Below, in pieces: positions 1 through 6,776 of a stretch of DNA of 22,021 bases. The translations under genes were made by a program, and so were the position numbers. The stretch's first letter is position 1. Each line of letters opens with the position of its first letter. Source of the DNA: an uncultured Lachnospiraceae bacterium (GTDB lineage: Bacteria > Bacillota > Clostridia > Lachnospirales > Lachnospiraceae); the NCBI GenBank assembly GCA_910585605.1, contig CAJUFL010000058.1, forward strand, positions 1 through 22,021. Reading direction: 5' to 3'. A model generated the notes under the pieces. It ran no database searches. It worked only from the letters and a program-made list of their open reading frames with translations, and was not told where the DNA came from.

Positions 1-85
1 AGACGCGGTTTTGGGGGTTTTCGCTATGTTTAAGAGCTTCAAAATGGGGATTTTGGGGTGTTGCCATCAACTCCTTTGAGAACAT
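1..85 (-). CDS. 5' end of an unrecognised gene, cut by the window edge
   Basis: Only the first ~28 codons lie in the window; the gene runs off the left edge. From the second in-frame ATG (67) the protein begins MATPQNPHFEALKHSENP. The ATG at 85 overlaps the stop of the 25-codon ORF upstream (TAATG), which would allow coupled translation. The ATG at 67 has a GGAG only 3 nt before it, tighter than usual. I do not recognise the family. Its sense is the same as the DUF3267 gene further right, but a terminator separates them. No function can be assigned. Confidence 0.4.
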   Translation of the reverse strand, partial: MFSKELMATPQNPHFEALKHSENPQNRV

Positions 86-162
86 TATGCAAACATAGAA
101 TGATTTTTAGCATAGACAGCCGCTTCCTCACTGGCATCTGCACTTTTAGCACCGGATTCCAT
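85..162 (-). CDS. possible 25-aa peptide overlapping the edge gene
   Basis: The ORF starts MESGAKSADASEEAAVYAK and ends NHSMFA. The residue mix is alanine-rich and acidic and looks protein-like. Its TAA stop shares bases with the ATG of the next gene (TAATG), the arrangement seen in coupled operons. Against it, two stop codons sit immediately before the ATG in the same frame and no convincing ribosome site is present. It may be a leader peptide or the tail of a decayed gene. Confidence 0.28.
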   Translation of the reverse strand: MESGAKSADASEEAAVYAKNHSMFA

Positions 163-323
163 TTATTACCATAGCAAATCAAAATTGACGGTGATTTGCT
201 GAAATTTCTTTTCGCCCGCCTTCTACGGACAACTTACGGTTTTGCCAAATGGGAGAGAAATTCTTTTTATCGCCTTTATATGGCATAATACTGGCAATTT
301 TTGAAAATGCAAAAAATGAGTGC

Positions 324-354
324 AAAAAACAGGAAACCTTTTCTTGATTTCCTG
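324..354 (-). terminator. Rho-independent terminator of the DUF3267 gene
   Basis: Read on the minus strand, CAGGAAA pairs with TTTCCTG around an 11-nt loop and is followed directly by six U residues. It lies about 70 nt past the stop of the DUF3267 gene and separates it from the small genes at the left edge. Confidence 0.75.
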
Positions 355-424
355 TCTTGGTGTGCTGTTCTGTGTGGAGGCGGTTATTCATTTTTTAAAT
401 GGCAACAATTCTATGAAGTGGAAT

Positions 425-1012
425 TTATCTATAAAATGCAATATAACCAGCTTCTTTGGGATGGTCTGCAATTAGGACATCCCTTTCTTTTAACACATTA
501 CATGCAATAATTAAATCAGCTCCTGCAGAAATAAAATTAACAATCATAGTAAGGAAAGACACTGTACCCGGATATATAAAAATGAAAAATACGCTACCAA
601 AACCTAATACTACAAAAGGAGTTAAAACACCAAATAAATATGATTTCTTTTCTAATGCCACTTTGCAAGCACAACTTGGCATCATTGCGTTAATATTAAA
701 GCGAACCACATTCCAGCCTTTTCCACTTGCAACCGCCCAACCTACACCATGTAATAATTCATGTATAACAACTGAAACTGCAATAATCGCTATAAATATG
801 ATGTAAAATGAAAGACCGCTTACCTCCAACAAATATGCTCTTTCAATTAGCAAAAAGCGATACAACAAGCCAAAAACTATTACAAATGGAATTGCATTAA
901 AAACACCTAAAATCATTGCCTTTCCAGAAGTAATAGTAACATCTTTTTCATGATAACCCTGTTCATGCAATTGTGCTTTTATTTTTTCAAAATTTTCGCT
1001 ATGCTTATCCAT
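425..1012 (-). CDS. DUF3267 membrane metalloprotease-like protein
   Basis: 195 residues with several membrane segments (about 35-55, 66-90, 125-150, 155-175). A zincin motif HELLH is at residues 84-88 inside a membrane helix, and an aspartate at 166 (SAGADLI) sits where M50-type intramembrane proteases carry their third metal ligand. A CAC motif (114-116) lies between them. The protein ends with the family-typical DHPKEAGY. DUF3267 members are predicted zinc peptidases; substrates are unknown. The start is the ATG at 1012 with GAGAAGGG 8 nt upstream; an in-frame TTG six codons earlier is less likely. It resembles the second DUF3267 protein at 20621 in the HExxH, CxC and DHP motifs. Confidence 0.85.
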   Translation of the reverse strand: MDKHSENFEKIKAQLHEQGYHEKDVTITSGKAMILGVFNAIPFVIVFGLLYRFLLIERAYLLEVSGLSFYIIFIAIIAVSVVIHELLHGVGWAVASGKGWNVVRFNINAMMPSCACKVALEKKSYLFGVLTPFVVLGFGSVFFIFIYPGTVSFLTMIVNFISAGADLIIACNVLKERDVLIADHPKEAGYIAFYR

Positions 1013-1180
1013 TGGAATTACCCTTCTCAAATATTAACTTATCGTTTTTGGTATATCCATTTCTCCTACAATGAAAACAAAATTCTTCCCTTAACATCAA
1101 CAAGGGCAGGCGGAGCTGTCAATGGTGGGCAGTTCACAAAACCCATTCATCTTGACCGTTGACTTATGCGGCTGGCTTTG

Positions 1181-1312
1181 CTATTTACTGCTTTGAGGTT
1201 CGTCTGCGTTATTTTTCTTCTTTTTGTTTTTACACCACCATGTACCTGCCACTGAACCGCTGCCGCCTAAAATAAGCATAACCAAAATAATAAGTGTCCA
1301 CCAATCATACAT
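1181..1312 (-). CDS. 43-aa single-span membrane peptide
   Basis: Starts MYDWWTLIILVMLILGG, a hydrophobic helix (about residues 4-25), followed by WW-C and a lysine-rich cytoplasmic-type tail (KNKKKKNN) ending SSK. The ATG at 1312 has AAGGAG about 7 nt upstream. A good promoter (1371-1399) and a hairpin at the expected start of transcription precede it, which makes it more than a chance ORF. Topology is probably N-out, C-in by the positive-inside rule. It could be a small stress or toxin-type membrane peptide, or a subunit of a membrane complex. I do not recognise a named family and assign no function. Confidence 0.65.
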   Translation of the reverse strand: MYDWWTLIILVMLILGGSGSVAGTWWCKNKKKKNNADEPQSSK

Positions 1313-1331
1313 TCCTGATTTCTCCTTTCAT

Positions 1332-1364
1332 GGGCAGGTCAAATTTAGAATAAAAATCCTGCCC
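1332..1364 (-). promoter_or_regulatory. 5'-terminal hairpin in the leader of the 43-aa peptide gene
   Basis: GGGCAGG pairs perfectly with CCTGCCC around a 19-nt AT-rich loop. Counting from the -10 box, transcription should begin at about 1364, so the stem would be the very 5' end of the mRNA. The ribosome site follows a few nt after the stem. Such 5' stems can stabilise mRNA or gate translation; which applies here is inference. Confidence 0.5.
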
Positions 1365-1370
1365 TAGGAC

Positions 1371-1399
1371 AGTATAACTTATTTTTATCTATATATCAA
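1371..1399 (-). promoter_or_regulatory. Sigma-A promoter for the 43-aa peptide gene
   Basis: Minus strand TTGATA (1394-1399), exactly 17 nt, then TATACT (1371-1376). The predicted start of transcription is near 1364. Confidence 0.65.
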
Positions 1400-1417
1400 T
1401 TATTTCATACTTTTTAG

Positions 1418-1457
1418 CCAAAAAATATTGCTTGCCTTTTCAGTGACAAGCAATATT
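1418..1457 (-). terminator. Terminator after the XRE / membrane-protein pair
   Basis: AATATTGCTTG pairs perfectly with CAAGCAATATT (11 bp, 12-nt loop). On the minus strand a U run follows the stem. It lies just beyond the stop at 1466. Confidence 0.8.
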
Positions 1458-1465
1458 AGTTTTGA

Positions 1466-1783
1466 CTATTGAATTCTTTTATATATTAGAATTGCGACAA
1501 CCTCAACCGTAAGCACAATATCGTATATCCATTGAACGCAAAAAGCTACTGTATCGTAATTTATAGGTATACAATCTGATATTTTTGCAAAAAAATTAAC
1601 AAGGAAAATGAATACAATCATAGAAATAATACTCGCTTTTCCAATGATTGCCTGTCCTCTTTCATCACGGGAAGATTTTATAAAAAATAAAATAATCAAA
1701 ATAATCGTAATCGGTAAACCATACCATATCCCTATCAACAGGATTTGTCTATTATTCACAAGTTCATTTAGTATCTTAATCAC
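1466..1783 (-). CDS. 105-aa three-span membrane protein paired with XRE regulator
   Basis: Hydrophobic protein with spans at about residues 13-35, 50-68 and 80-101. A charged loop with SSRDERGQ follows the first span; such DER-Q loops are common in the small membrane partners (DUF2178-like) of compact XRE regulators in Firmicutes. The ATG overlaps the upstream regulator's stop (ATGA), so the two are almost certainly translated together. By analogy with such pairs, the membrane protein may antagonise or be controlled by the regulator. No enzymatic motif is seen. Confidence 0.7.
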   Translation of the reverse strand: MIKILNELVNNRQILLIGIWYGLPITIILIILFFIKSSRDERGQAIIGKASIISMIVFIFLVNFFAKISDCIPINYDTVAFCVQWIYDIVLTVEVVAILIYKRIQ

Positions 1784-2004
1784 TTTTCTACCTCCGAAAA
1801 ATCAAATAAATCTTCAATCATTACATCAAACACTTTTGAAATACTATATGCCAACATCATAGAGGGATTATAGCGATTTCGTTCAAGCTGCATAATTGTT
1901 TGTCTTGAGACACCCACCAAATCAGCAAGTTCTTGTTGCGTCATTCTCTTTGTGGCTCTGTACACATGGATTTTACTTTCAAACTGATATTTATTTTTTG
2001 ACAA
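1780..2004 (-). CDS. Compact XRE-family HTH regulator (74 aa)
   Basis: A single helix-turn-helix domain covers residues 10-65, with MTQQELADLVGVSRQTIMQL as the HTH core. There is no sensor domain. The start is a TTG at 2004 with AAAGGCGG 7 nt upstream; the first internal ATG would delete the first helix. It is the first gene of a two-gene unit with the 105-aa membrane protein and has its own promoter. Such small regulators usually bind their own promoter; no operator dyad was obvious here. Confidence 0.85.
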   Translation of the reverse strand: MSKNKYQFESKIHVYRATKRMTQQELADLVGVSRQTIMQLERNRYNPSMMLAYSISKVFDVMIEDLFDFSEVEK

Positions 2005-2046
2005 TGGCTCGCCGCCTTTCTTTGCAGTTATTATTTAGCAGATACG

Positions 2047-2075
2047 AGTATAACATATTTCTTGCATTTTATCGA
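2047..2075 (-). promoter_or_regulatory. Likely promoter of the XRE / membrane-protein pair
   Basis: Minus strand TCGATA (4/6 match to TTGACA), 17-nt spacer, TATACT. It would give a leader of about 36 nt before the TTG start. Confidence 0.45.
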
Positions 2076-2181
2076 ATAAAGATTTTAGAAACACGGAAAT
2101 AGAAAAAGAGATTCTGCAGTAGTCGGCATAGCTGGTAATATGTATAACTGGCTGCCTGATAGAATTTAGGTAACTCTGTTG

Positions 2182-2222
2182 CAGGGCGTGGGAAAGCTGC
2201 TCTTTAGCTTTTCCACACCCTG
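2182..2222. repeat. Long imperfect hairpin in an otherwise empty 339-nt gap
   Basis: A 17-bp stem runs from CAGGGCGTGGGAAAGCT to AGCTTTTCCACACCCTG, with two mismatches that become G-U pairs on one strand and a 7-nt loop. Neither side has a U run, so it is not a standard terminator. The rest of 2005-2343 holds the promoter described separately and no gene I can support. Confidence 0.5.
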
Positions 2223-2343
2223 ATTGTATGGATAACGAAATGAATCAGCTTTCCTGTTAATCTTTGATAAATCGTTAAAATATTATATTTTAACAAAACT
2301 GCCTAGTTTGAAACGCCCAAATGTTAACAGTAAAACAGGCATA

Positions 2344-2838
2344 TCATTCAGTTAAAGAATGAAAAAAATCTATTTCCTCATCAGAAAGTTCAAAGTAAAA
2401 AACTAAAAATTCCTCTGGAACAGAAAATCCCTTGATACTTTCTTCCGCCACCGTCATTTTGATAACATTGGTATTCTCATATAATGTAATGGTGATATTT
2501 TCTTCCAACTCCTTTTTACCAAAACGTGCAACAGGGTACTTGTATGAAATCAGGAAATATTGCTCCTTTTCCCCCTCTAGGGCTTTTTTCAATTCCTCCT
2601 GGCCTTCTTCTATGTTCAGATCGTCAAAAAGCGAACATTGATTATATTGGTACAATTGATCTTCATCACTTATTATTTTTATAAGTTCCTTATTCTCTGC
2701 TGAATATACTCTAATTTCAACCAAATTATCTAAATCATCTATGGTATATTTTTTTTCCTGCTGTGCAGAACACCCTGCACAAATACATAACCCAAACACA
2801 AGTAGAATACTGATTATTATATAGCTTCTCTTATTCAT
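2344..2838 (-). CDS. Lipoprotein translated with the XRE-membrane regulator
   Basis: 164 residues. A type II signal peptide ends in the lipobox-like CAGC, with the acylated cysteine at about residue 23. The mature part is acidic, with repeated E/D-rich stretches and no motif I recognise. The ATG overlaps the end of the regulator gene by 8 nt and its GGGGA ribosome site lies inside that gene, so expression is coupled. The protein should sit on the outer face of the membrane. The regulator next door has several membrane spans, so the two could form a surface-sensing pair; that is inference. Confidence 0.75.
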   Translation of the reverse strand: MNKRSYIIISILLVFGLCICAGCSAQQEKKYTIDDLDNLVEIRVYSAENKELIKIISDEDQLYQYNQCSLFDDLNIEEGQEELKKALEGEKEQYFLISYKYPVARFGKKELEENITITLYENTNVIKMTVAEESIKGFSVPEEFLVFYFELSDEEIDFFHSLTE

Positions 2839-3751
2839 CTTTTCCCCTACTTTCTATAAGCAATTTACAAGTTGTAACCAATAAGCAGCAAAACAAGATT
2901 ATGATAGGAGCATAAGGACTCCATGCGTTTGTTATCATTCCGATCAGAACTGCAACCACTGTAAACGGCAATGCCATATATATCCAACGATACCTTTTTG
3001 CTGGGCCGCTTTTAGGCGTATGTTCCGTATTTTTAATGATTATGCTGTCAACATGCATAGACATTCCCGCCCATATCATAACTGCTAACCAAACCGTATC
3101 GGCTACCCACCCAAAAACATTGCAAACTGTCTGCCCATAATAAATCATTAAAAATCTTTCTATTTCAGGACTTATCAAAAAAATAATCACTCCCACAATC
3201 ATTATAACTACATATTTCTTTCTTCTGCTTTCCCTTCGTTTCTTAAACTCCCCGAACACTTTATCATCAAATGCCAGGCGTTCATTTTTGATTTCCTGAT
3301 ACTGTTTGGTCTGAAAAAAATGCCAAATAATTATGATTATCCCGGCTGTCATTGTAAGCCAATAGAGAAAAGACATTATCATGCTATTGTGTTCAAAACA
3401 GCCAAAAACATTCGATAATATGAAAAGACTTATTCCTCCCGTAATCTGCTTTACCTTCTGCTTACTGTACGACAAATATCCGTCCAGCATTTCTTGGCTG
3501 ACATAATACCCGCTGTTTGATATGGCTTTTTCTTCCGTAACACCTTTTTCATCGCACTCCTCTTTCAGCAGGTAGTCCATTGATACTCCGAATAGGTTAC
3601 TGATTTGTACTATTTTCCCTACTTCTGGTATCCCTTTATCATTTACCCATTTTCCTACTGCCTGTCGGGATACCTCCAACCTTTCAGCTAAATCCTCCTG
3701 GGTCATACCGTTGTCTTTCAACAGCGCTTTTAATTTCTGTCCTAATGTCAT
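2831..3751 (-). CDS. Membrane-tethered XRE regulator (306 aa)
   Basis: An N-terminal XRE helix-turn-helix (residues 5-62; MTQEDLAERLEVSRQAVGKW) is joined by a linker to about five or six hydrophobic segments (roughly 104-120, 126-146, 180-197, 214-231, 255-275, 280-298). The linker motif YYVSQEMLDGYLSYSK is one I associate with membrane-bound XRE proteins of Lachnospiraceae. The ATG at 3751 is chosen for its AGGAGG 8-9 nt upstream; a longer reading frame back to 3802 has no such support. It probably acts as a one-component regulator whose DNA binding depends on the membrane domain. It overlaps the downstream lipoprotein gene and is divergent from the 199-aa membrane protein with the twin operators. 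Confidence 0.8.
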   Translation of the reverse strand: MTLGQKLKALLKDNGMTQEDLAERLEVSRQAVGKWVNDKGIPEVGKIVQISNLFGVSMDYLLKEECDEKGVTEEKAISNSGYYVSQEMLDGYLSYSKQKVKQITGGISLFILSNVFGCFEHNSMIMSFLYWLTMTAGIIIIIWHFFQTKQYQEIKNERLAFDDKVFGEFKKRRESRRKKYVVIMIVGVIIFLISPEIERFLMIYYGQTVCNVFGWVADTVWLAVMIWAGMSMHVDSIIIKNTEHTPKSGPAKRYRWIYMALPFTVVAVLIGMITNAWSPYAPIIILFCCLLVTTCKLLIESRGKDE

Positions 3752-3956
3752 TTTTTGTCCACCTCCTGCAAGAATTCTACTTCTAAGCAATAAAAAACAC
3801 AACCAATCTGTGGTTTCCTCTTGTCAACTTTGCGTTTCATTCACTTATTTCATTGTTTTTTCTGAACAATAGCCGATTTATTCCTCGTGTAATGCTGTAT
3901 GATAAATAATTTTGTTCCTGTTCATAAATTTTTACCAGACAAAACAGAACCATTTA

Positions 3957-4002
3957 TTGACTGATAGAACATTGTTCAATATAATACAGTTGAACAATGT
4001 TC
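3957..4002 (+). promoter_or_regulatory. Strong promoter with two GAACANTGTTC operators
   Basis: TTGACT (3957-3962), exactly 17 nt, then a perfect TATAAT (3980-3985). Two 11-bp palindromes, GAACATTGTTC (3967-3977) and GAACAATGTTC (3992-4002), are centred 25 bp apart: one between -35 and -10, the other over the expected start of transcription. Together they also form a perfect 13-bp inverted repeat around the -10. This is the geometry of a tightly repressed promoter. The divergent XRE-membrane regulator is the nearest candidate binder. It drives the membrane protein at 4109 with a leader of about 117 nt. Confidence 0.75.
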
Positions 4003-4108
4003 AAAGAGGGCTTGCTGCGCTTCTGTTTTAATGTTTTGTTTGAATATCCTGCAAGTTCTCATGTTTCCATTTTAGGTGATTTTCTTTTTGAAGGGACGAA
4101 GAAGACTG

Positions 4109-4708
4109 ATGAATAAGAAAATAGGAGCATATGGCGCTGTTGTTAATTTCGTTGCGGTATTCTGCTTTGCCTTGTCTATGCTATTTGGTTTTGACTACGG
4201 CAGTTACTTTTCTTCTATGTTTATCGCGTTTAGTTTTGTACTAATGATGTGCGGATATGCTTACTTTGCCCCAAAAGAAGCAAAATTAGCGGGCTATGTT
4301 TCAATAGCTTTTTCCGCTATCTATACAGCCATCATTTTATTAGTGTATTTTGCACAGCTAACAACTGTCCGACTAAATGATCTCACACAACAAGCTGCTG
4401 TACTTCTTGATTTTCAGCAATGTGGATTGCTATTTAACTATGATTTATTAGGTTATGCTGTCATGTCGTTAGCTACATTCTTTGCCGGACTGACGATAAA
4501 ACCACAGACGAAAATGGACAAGTGGTTAAAATATCTGCTCATAGTACATGGAGTGTTTTTTATCTCCTGCTTAGTTTTTCCTATTATTGGATTATTCAAA
4601 GCTGATAGTCCAACATGGATAGGCGTAGCGGTACTGGAATTTTGGTGCTTATATTTTTGTCCTATCAGTATTTTATCCTTTTTGCATTTTTTACATTGTA
4701 AGGAATAA
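4109..4708 (+). CDS. 199-aa six-span membrane protein of unknown function
   Basis: Hydrophobic throughout, with about six spans (residues 9-28, 34-52, 63-83, 110-130, 140-162, 170-195) and short polar loops. No catalytic or transporter signature is visible. The start is the ATG at 4109 (MNKKIGAYGAV), with AAGGGA and GAAGAAG upstream; an in-frame GTG at 4076 would add eleven residues that do not look like part of the first helix. Expression should depend on the operator-bearing promoter at 3957-4002, so this is likely the regulated output of the neighbouring XRE system. A hairpin (TTCCGTT/AACGGAA, 4732-4747) lies after the stop but has no U run. Confidence 0.7.
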   Translation: MNKKIGAYGAVVNFVAVFCFALSMLFGFDYGSYFSSMFIAFSFVLMMCGYAYFAPKEAKLAGYVSIAFSAIYTAIILLVYFAQLTTVRLNDLTQQAAVLLDFQQCGLLFNYDLLGYAVMSLATFFAGLTIKPQTKMDKWLKYLLIVHGVFFISCLVFPIIGLFKADSPTWIGVAVLEFWCLYFCPISILSFLHFLHCKE

Positions 4709-4736
4709 GATTTGAAATAAAAGATAAGCGTTTCCG

Positions 4737-4877
4737 TTAAAACGGAACCGGAACAGGACAGTGATGAACCACTGTTTCATACTGTCCTTGGTGTCCTTGT
4801 TGATATGCCCGTTCAAGGGCGGCAATGAGGATTCGCTTGCTGTAAGGCTTCTTTGGCTATCTTGTTATCTGTATCGA
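4737..4877 (-). pseudogene. Decayed coding scrap with overlapping dyads
   Basis: On the minus strand one frame reads AKEALQQANPHCRP then stops. The next frame continues in coding style as LERAYQQGHQGQYETVV... to a TAA at 4737. The two join if one frameshift is allowed, suggesting the tail of a lost gene; the family is not recognised. Base composition is richer in G+C than the neighbours. Within it GGACAGT (4756-4762) can pair with ACTGTCC (4781-4787), while ACAGTG (4758-4763) can instead pair with CACTGT (4770-4775), giving mutually exclusive stems. Confidence 0.3.
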
Positions 4878-4887
4878 ATCATTCTTG

Positions 4888-5709
4888 TTATTTCACCAAT
4901 CCCTTTTTCTTAACATAGTCGCTAATAAAAGAAACAAATGCCAATATTAACAAGATAAAAATAGACAACATATCCCAAATATCAAAAATAGGCTCTGCTA
5001 TCATTTTTGATAGCATTATATTGATGATAAACATAAATGGAATAGCTAATAAATAAATAATTCCTAAAGCAATCAATTTTCTTGTTTTCCCAATGCGATT
5101 AAAAACACCAACTATAATCCATAGGAAAACAATGCAGGCTATCGCAATAACAACACCAACTGAAAATATTTCTTTTGCTTTTATCAAACTGCTTAATAAA
5201 AAAAGATACGGAATAATAAAAACGCTTAATGAGATTAAACTGACGATAATTCCCCTCTTTCCCAGTATAATACTTGGAAAAGATATGACCCATGCAAAAA
5301 CAATGGAACTGACTGGGATGAGTGACCATGTTAATTTGCCGGATATGGCAATATTGCAAATAAGACATACCATAATCCCTATCAAAAGTGTTACTGAAAA
5401 TAACATTGAAATAAGCACATTCTTGGTCATGTTATTTTCATCTTTTCTTTTCAAAGCAACCAAATTTTCATCTGCCTTTTTTTCATAATTTTCCATATCA
5501 ATTTCCTCCCCACTTAACAACTCGTTTACTGTGATTCCCAATATTTCGCAAAGTTCTAACATTATCGATGAATCGGGCATACTTTTACCTGTTTCCCATT
5601 TAGATACCGCCCGATCTGTAATGTTCAGTTTTTCTGCCAACTGCGCTTGAGTCAGCTTTTTTTCTTTACGACATTTGGCAATAAATTTTCCAATCTCTGT
5701 CTGATTCAT
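4888..5709 (-). CDS. Membrane-tethered XRE regulator (273 aa)
   Basis: The N-terminal helix-turn-helix spans residues 5-65 (LTQAQLAEKLNITDRAVSKW), followed by an acidic linker and about six hydrophobic segments (98-120, 127-149, 152-174, 180-202, 211-232, 245-263). The ATG at 5709 is preferred over the adjacent ATG at 5712 because AAAGGAG then lies 7 nt away. It stands alone, with two related dyads in its upstream region (5763-5801) that could be its own operators. This architecture is the same as the 306-aa protein at 2831 but the membrane parts are not obviously alike. Confidence 0.8.
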   Translation of the reverse strand: MNQTEIGKFIAKCRKEKKLTQAQLAEKLNITDRAVSKWETGKSMPDSSIMLELCEILGITVNELLSGEEIDMENYEKKADENLVALKRKDENNMTKNVLISMLFSVTLLIGIMVCLICNIAISGKLTWSLIPVSSIVFAWVISFPSIILGKRGIIVSLISLSVFIIPYLFLLSSLIKAKEIFSVGVVIAIACIVFLWIIVGVFNRIGKTRKLIALGIIYLLAIPFMFIINIMLSKMIAEPIFDIWDMLSIFILLILAFVSFISDYVKKKGLVK

Positions 5710-5762
5710 CATTTTTCTCCTTTCGTCTTGAACGATACACCTGGCTGTATATTTTTCACACG

Positions 5763-5801
5763 AACCAACGGTTGGATTGGGGAGATTCAACCATTGGTTG
5801 G
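5763..5801. promoter_or_regulatory. Two related 13-bp operator-like repeats before the 273-aa XRE gene
   Basis: AACCAACGGTTGG (5763-5775) and AACCATTGGTTGG (5789-5801) differ only at two central bases and start 26 bp apart. Each holds a dyad (CCAACGGTTGG; CAACCATTGGTTG). They lie 54-92 bp upstream of the start codon. The likely use is autoregulation by the XRE protein; no strong -10/-35 pair was found to anchor this. Confidence 0.5.
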
Positions 5802-5856
5802 GAAACCTTTTAAATCTGTTTTTCACTCTGCTTAACACTTAACAAACTGAAATTTG

Positions 5857-6537
5857 TCAGTGAATTACCTCATAGCGCAATCGTAAATATGAGTTCTCCA
5901 AAACCACACATTCTTGCAATTTCAAAACACCTAATTTTGACAATTCGTTTTGTGAAAACAAGGAGTTACCATCAATTAAAGTAGAGGTATCTTTGCCGCC
6001 AATCAGAACCGGGGCAACAACAATATCAATGTAATCAAATAATTTTTCACGAAGAAATAAGCCATTTAACGTCCCACCGGTTTGTATCGTTATCCTCTCG
6101 CAACCATATTCTGATTTGAGCTTTATCAGTGCATCTTTTAGTGATAATTCTTTTTGGTATATGATATGAAAATTGTCTTCCCGTACGTTAAATGCCGGGT
6201 GTTTTGCATTTGACGTAATCAATACAAACTTTTTTGATAAAGCACAAAAATACTTTACACCATTTTCATTCAAATGCTTGTTATCGATTACTACAAAGGA
6301 TACGGGCGTCCTATTTGGCGCTTTCTTTGTATTGACACCGATTTTGGCTTGAACCCGACCAGAATTGAATGTCCATAAATCGGTTGTCTGCTCTATTTCA
6401 TAATATTGATGCAAGCCTTCGTTAACCCCTGCAATTTGGGGAAAATCTTTGTCTACATCTAAATCGTCTGTTGCGCCAGTGCTTATTTTTCCATCAACCG
6501 ACATCAGCATAAATAATGTTGTAATAGGTCTGTTCAT
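5857..6537 (-). CDS. RibD C-terminal / dihydrofolate-reductase-like reductase
   Basis: 226 residues matching the stand-alone RibD_C family: an N-terminal strand with FMLMSVDGKIS, a central Rossmann-like part, and the NADPH-binding-type segment IQTGGTLNGLFLREKLFDY near residues 150-170, followed by PVLIGGKDTSTL. Stand-alone members are NAD(P)H-dependent reductases of uncertain substrate, distinct from the bifunctional riboflavin enzyme because the deaminase domain is absent. The start has AGGAGA about 6 nt upstream. It is divergent from the GNAT gene, and a perfect palindrome lies between them. Confidence 0.85.
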   Translation of the reverse strand: MNRPITTLFMLMSVDGKISTGATDDLDVDKDFPQIAGVNEGLHQYYEIEQTTDLWTFNSGRVQAKIGVNTKKAPNRTPVSFVVIDNKHLNENGVKYFCALSKKFVLITSNAKHPAFNVREDNFHIIYQKELSLKDALIKLKSEYGCERITIQTGGTLNGLFLREKLFDYIDIVVAPVLIGGKDTSTLIDGNSLFSQNELSKLGVLKLQECVVLENSYLRLRYEVIH

Positions 6538-6563
6538 CTTATCTCTCCTAAATTTCGATTATT

Positions 6564-6598
6564 ATTATATGATTTTAAGAAAATTAAAATCATATAAT
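6564..6598. promoter_or_regulatory. Perfect 15-bp palindrome carrying symmetric divergent promoters
   Basis: ATTATATGATTTTAA (6564-6578) is the exact reverse complement of 6584-6598, with a 5-nt centre. Each arm holds a TATAAT, and each TATAAT is preceded at 17 bp by TGATTT on its own strand. The minus-strand copy would start RNA about 20 nt before the reductase gene; the plus-strand copy points toward the GNAT gene 170 nt away. A protein bound here would control both directions. Confidence 0.55.
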
Positions 6599-6776
6599 AC
6601 AGTATAACACAAAACAAATAGAAATTGGTAAACTGATTGAATTATCCTGTTTGCAAGTTTTCGTATCAATTGGTTGTATCTGTGCGTCTTGCCTACTTTA
6701 GAAAGATCATATCAATATTGGGAGAAATGTGTTAGAATCATTTTGGATCAAAATCAGAATTGGGGAGGTAAATTTA

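Noticed and set aside
1034..1060. Nine-codon leader ORF (MDIPKTIS) before the first DUF3267 gene
   Set aside because: It has an AGGAGA only 2-3 nt from the ATG, it is too short to judge, and no attenuator stem follows.
1085..1175. Coding relic reading AGGAVNGGQFTKPIHLDR on the plus strand
   Set aside because: Short, with no start or context. It may be mobile-element debris, but I cannot support a family.
2092..2169. Plus-strand tail ending SAVVGIAGNMYNWLPDRI
   Set aside because: Protein-like, but with no start codon and a stop just upstream. I could not tell a relic from chance.
3967..4002. LexA (SOS) boxes
   Set aside because: The Gram-positive LexA site is GAAC-N4-GTTC. Here the halves are separated by three bases, and no SOS gene follows.
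4030..4074. Fourteen-codon ORF in the leader of the 199-aa membrane protein
   Set aside because: No ribosome site at a usable distance.
5099..5368. Second reading frame inside the 273-aa XRE gene
   Set aside because: Overlaps a well-supported gene, with no ribosome site or motif.
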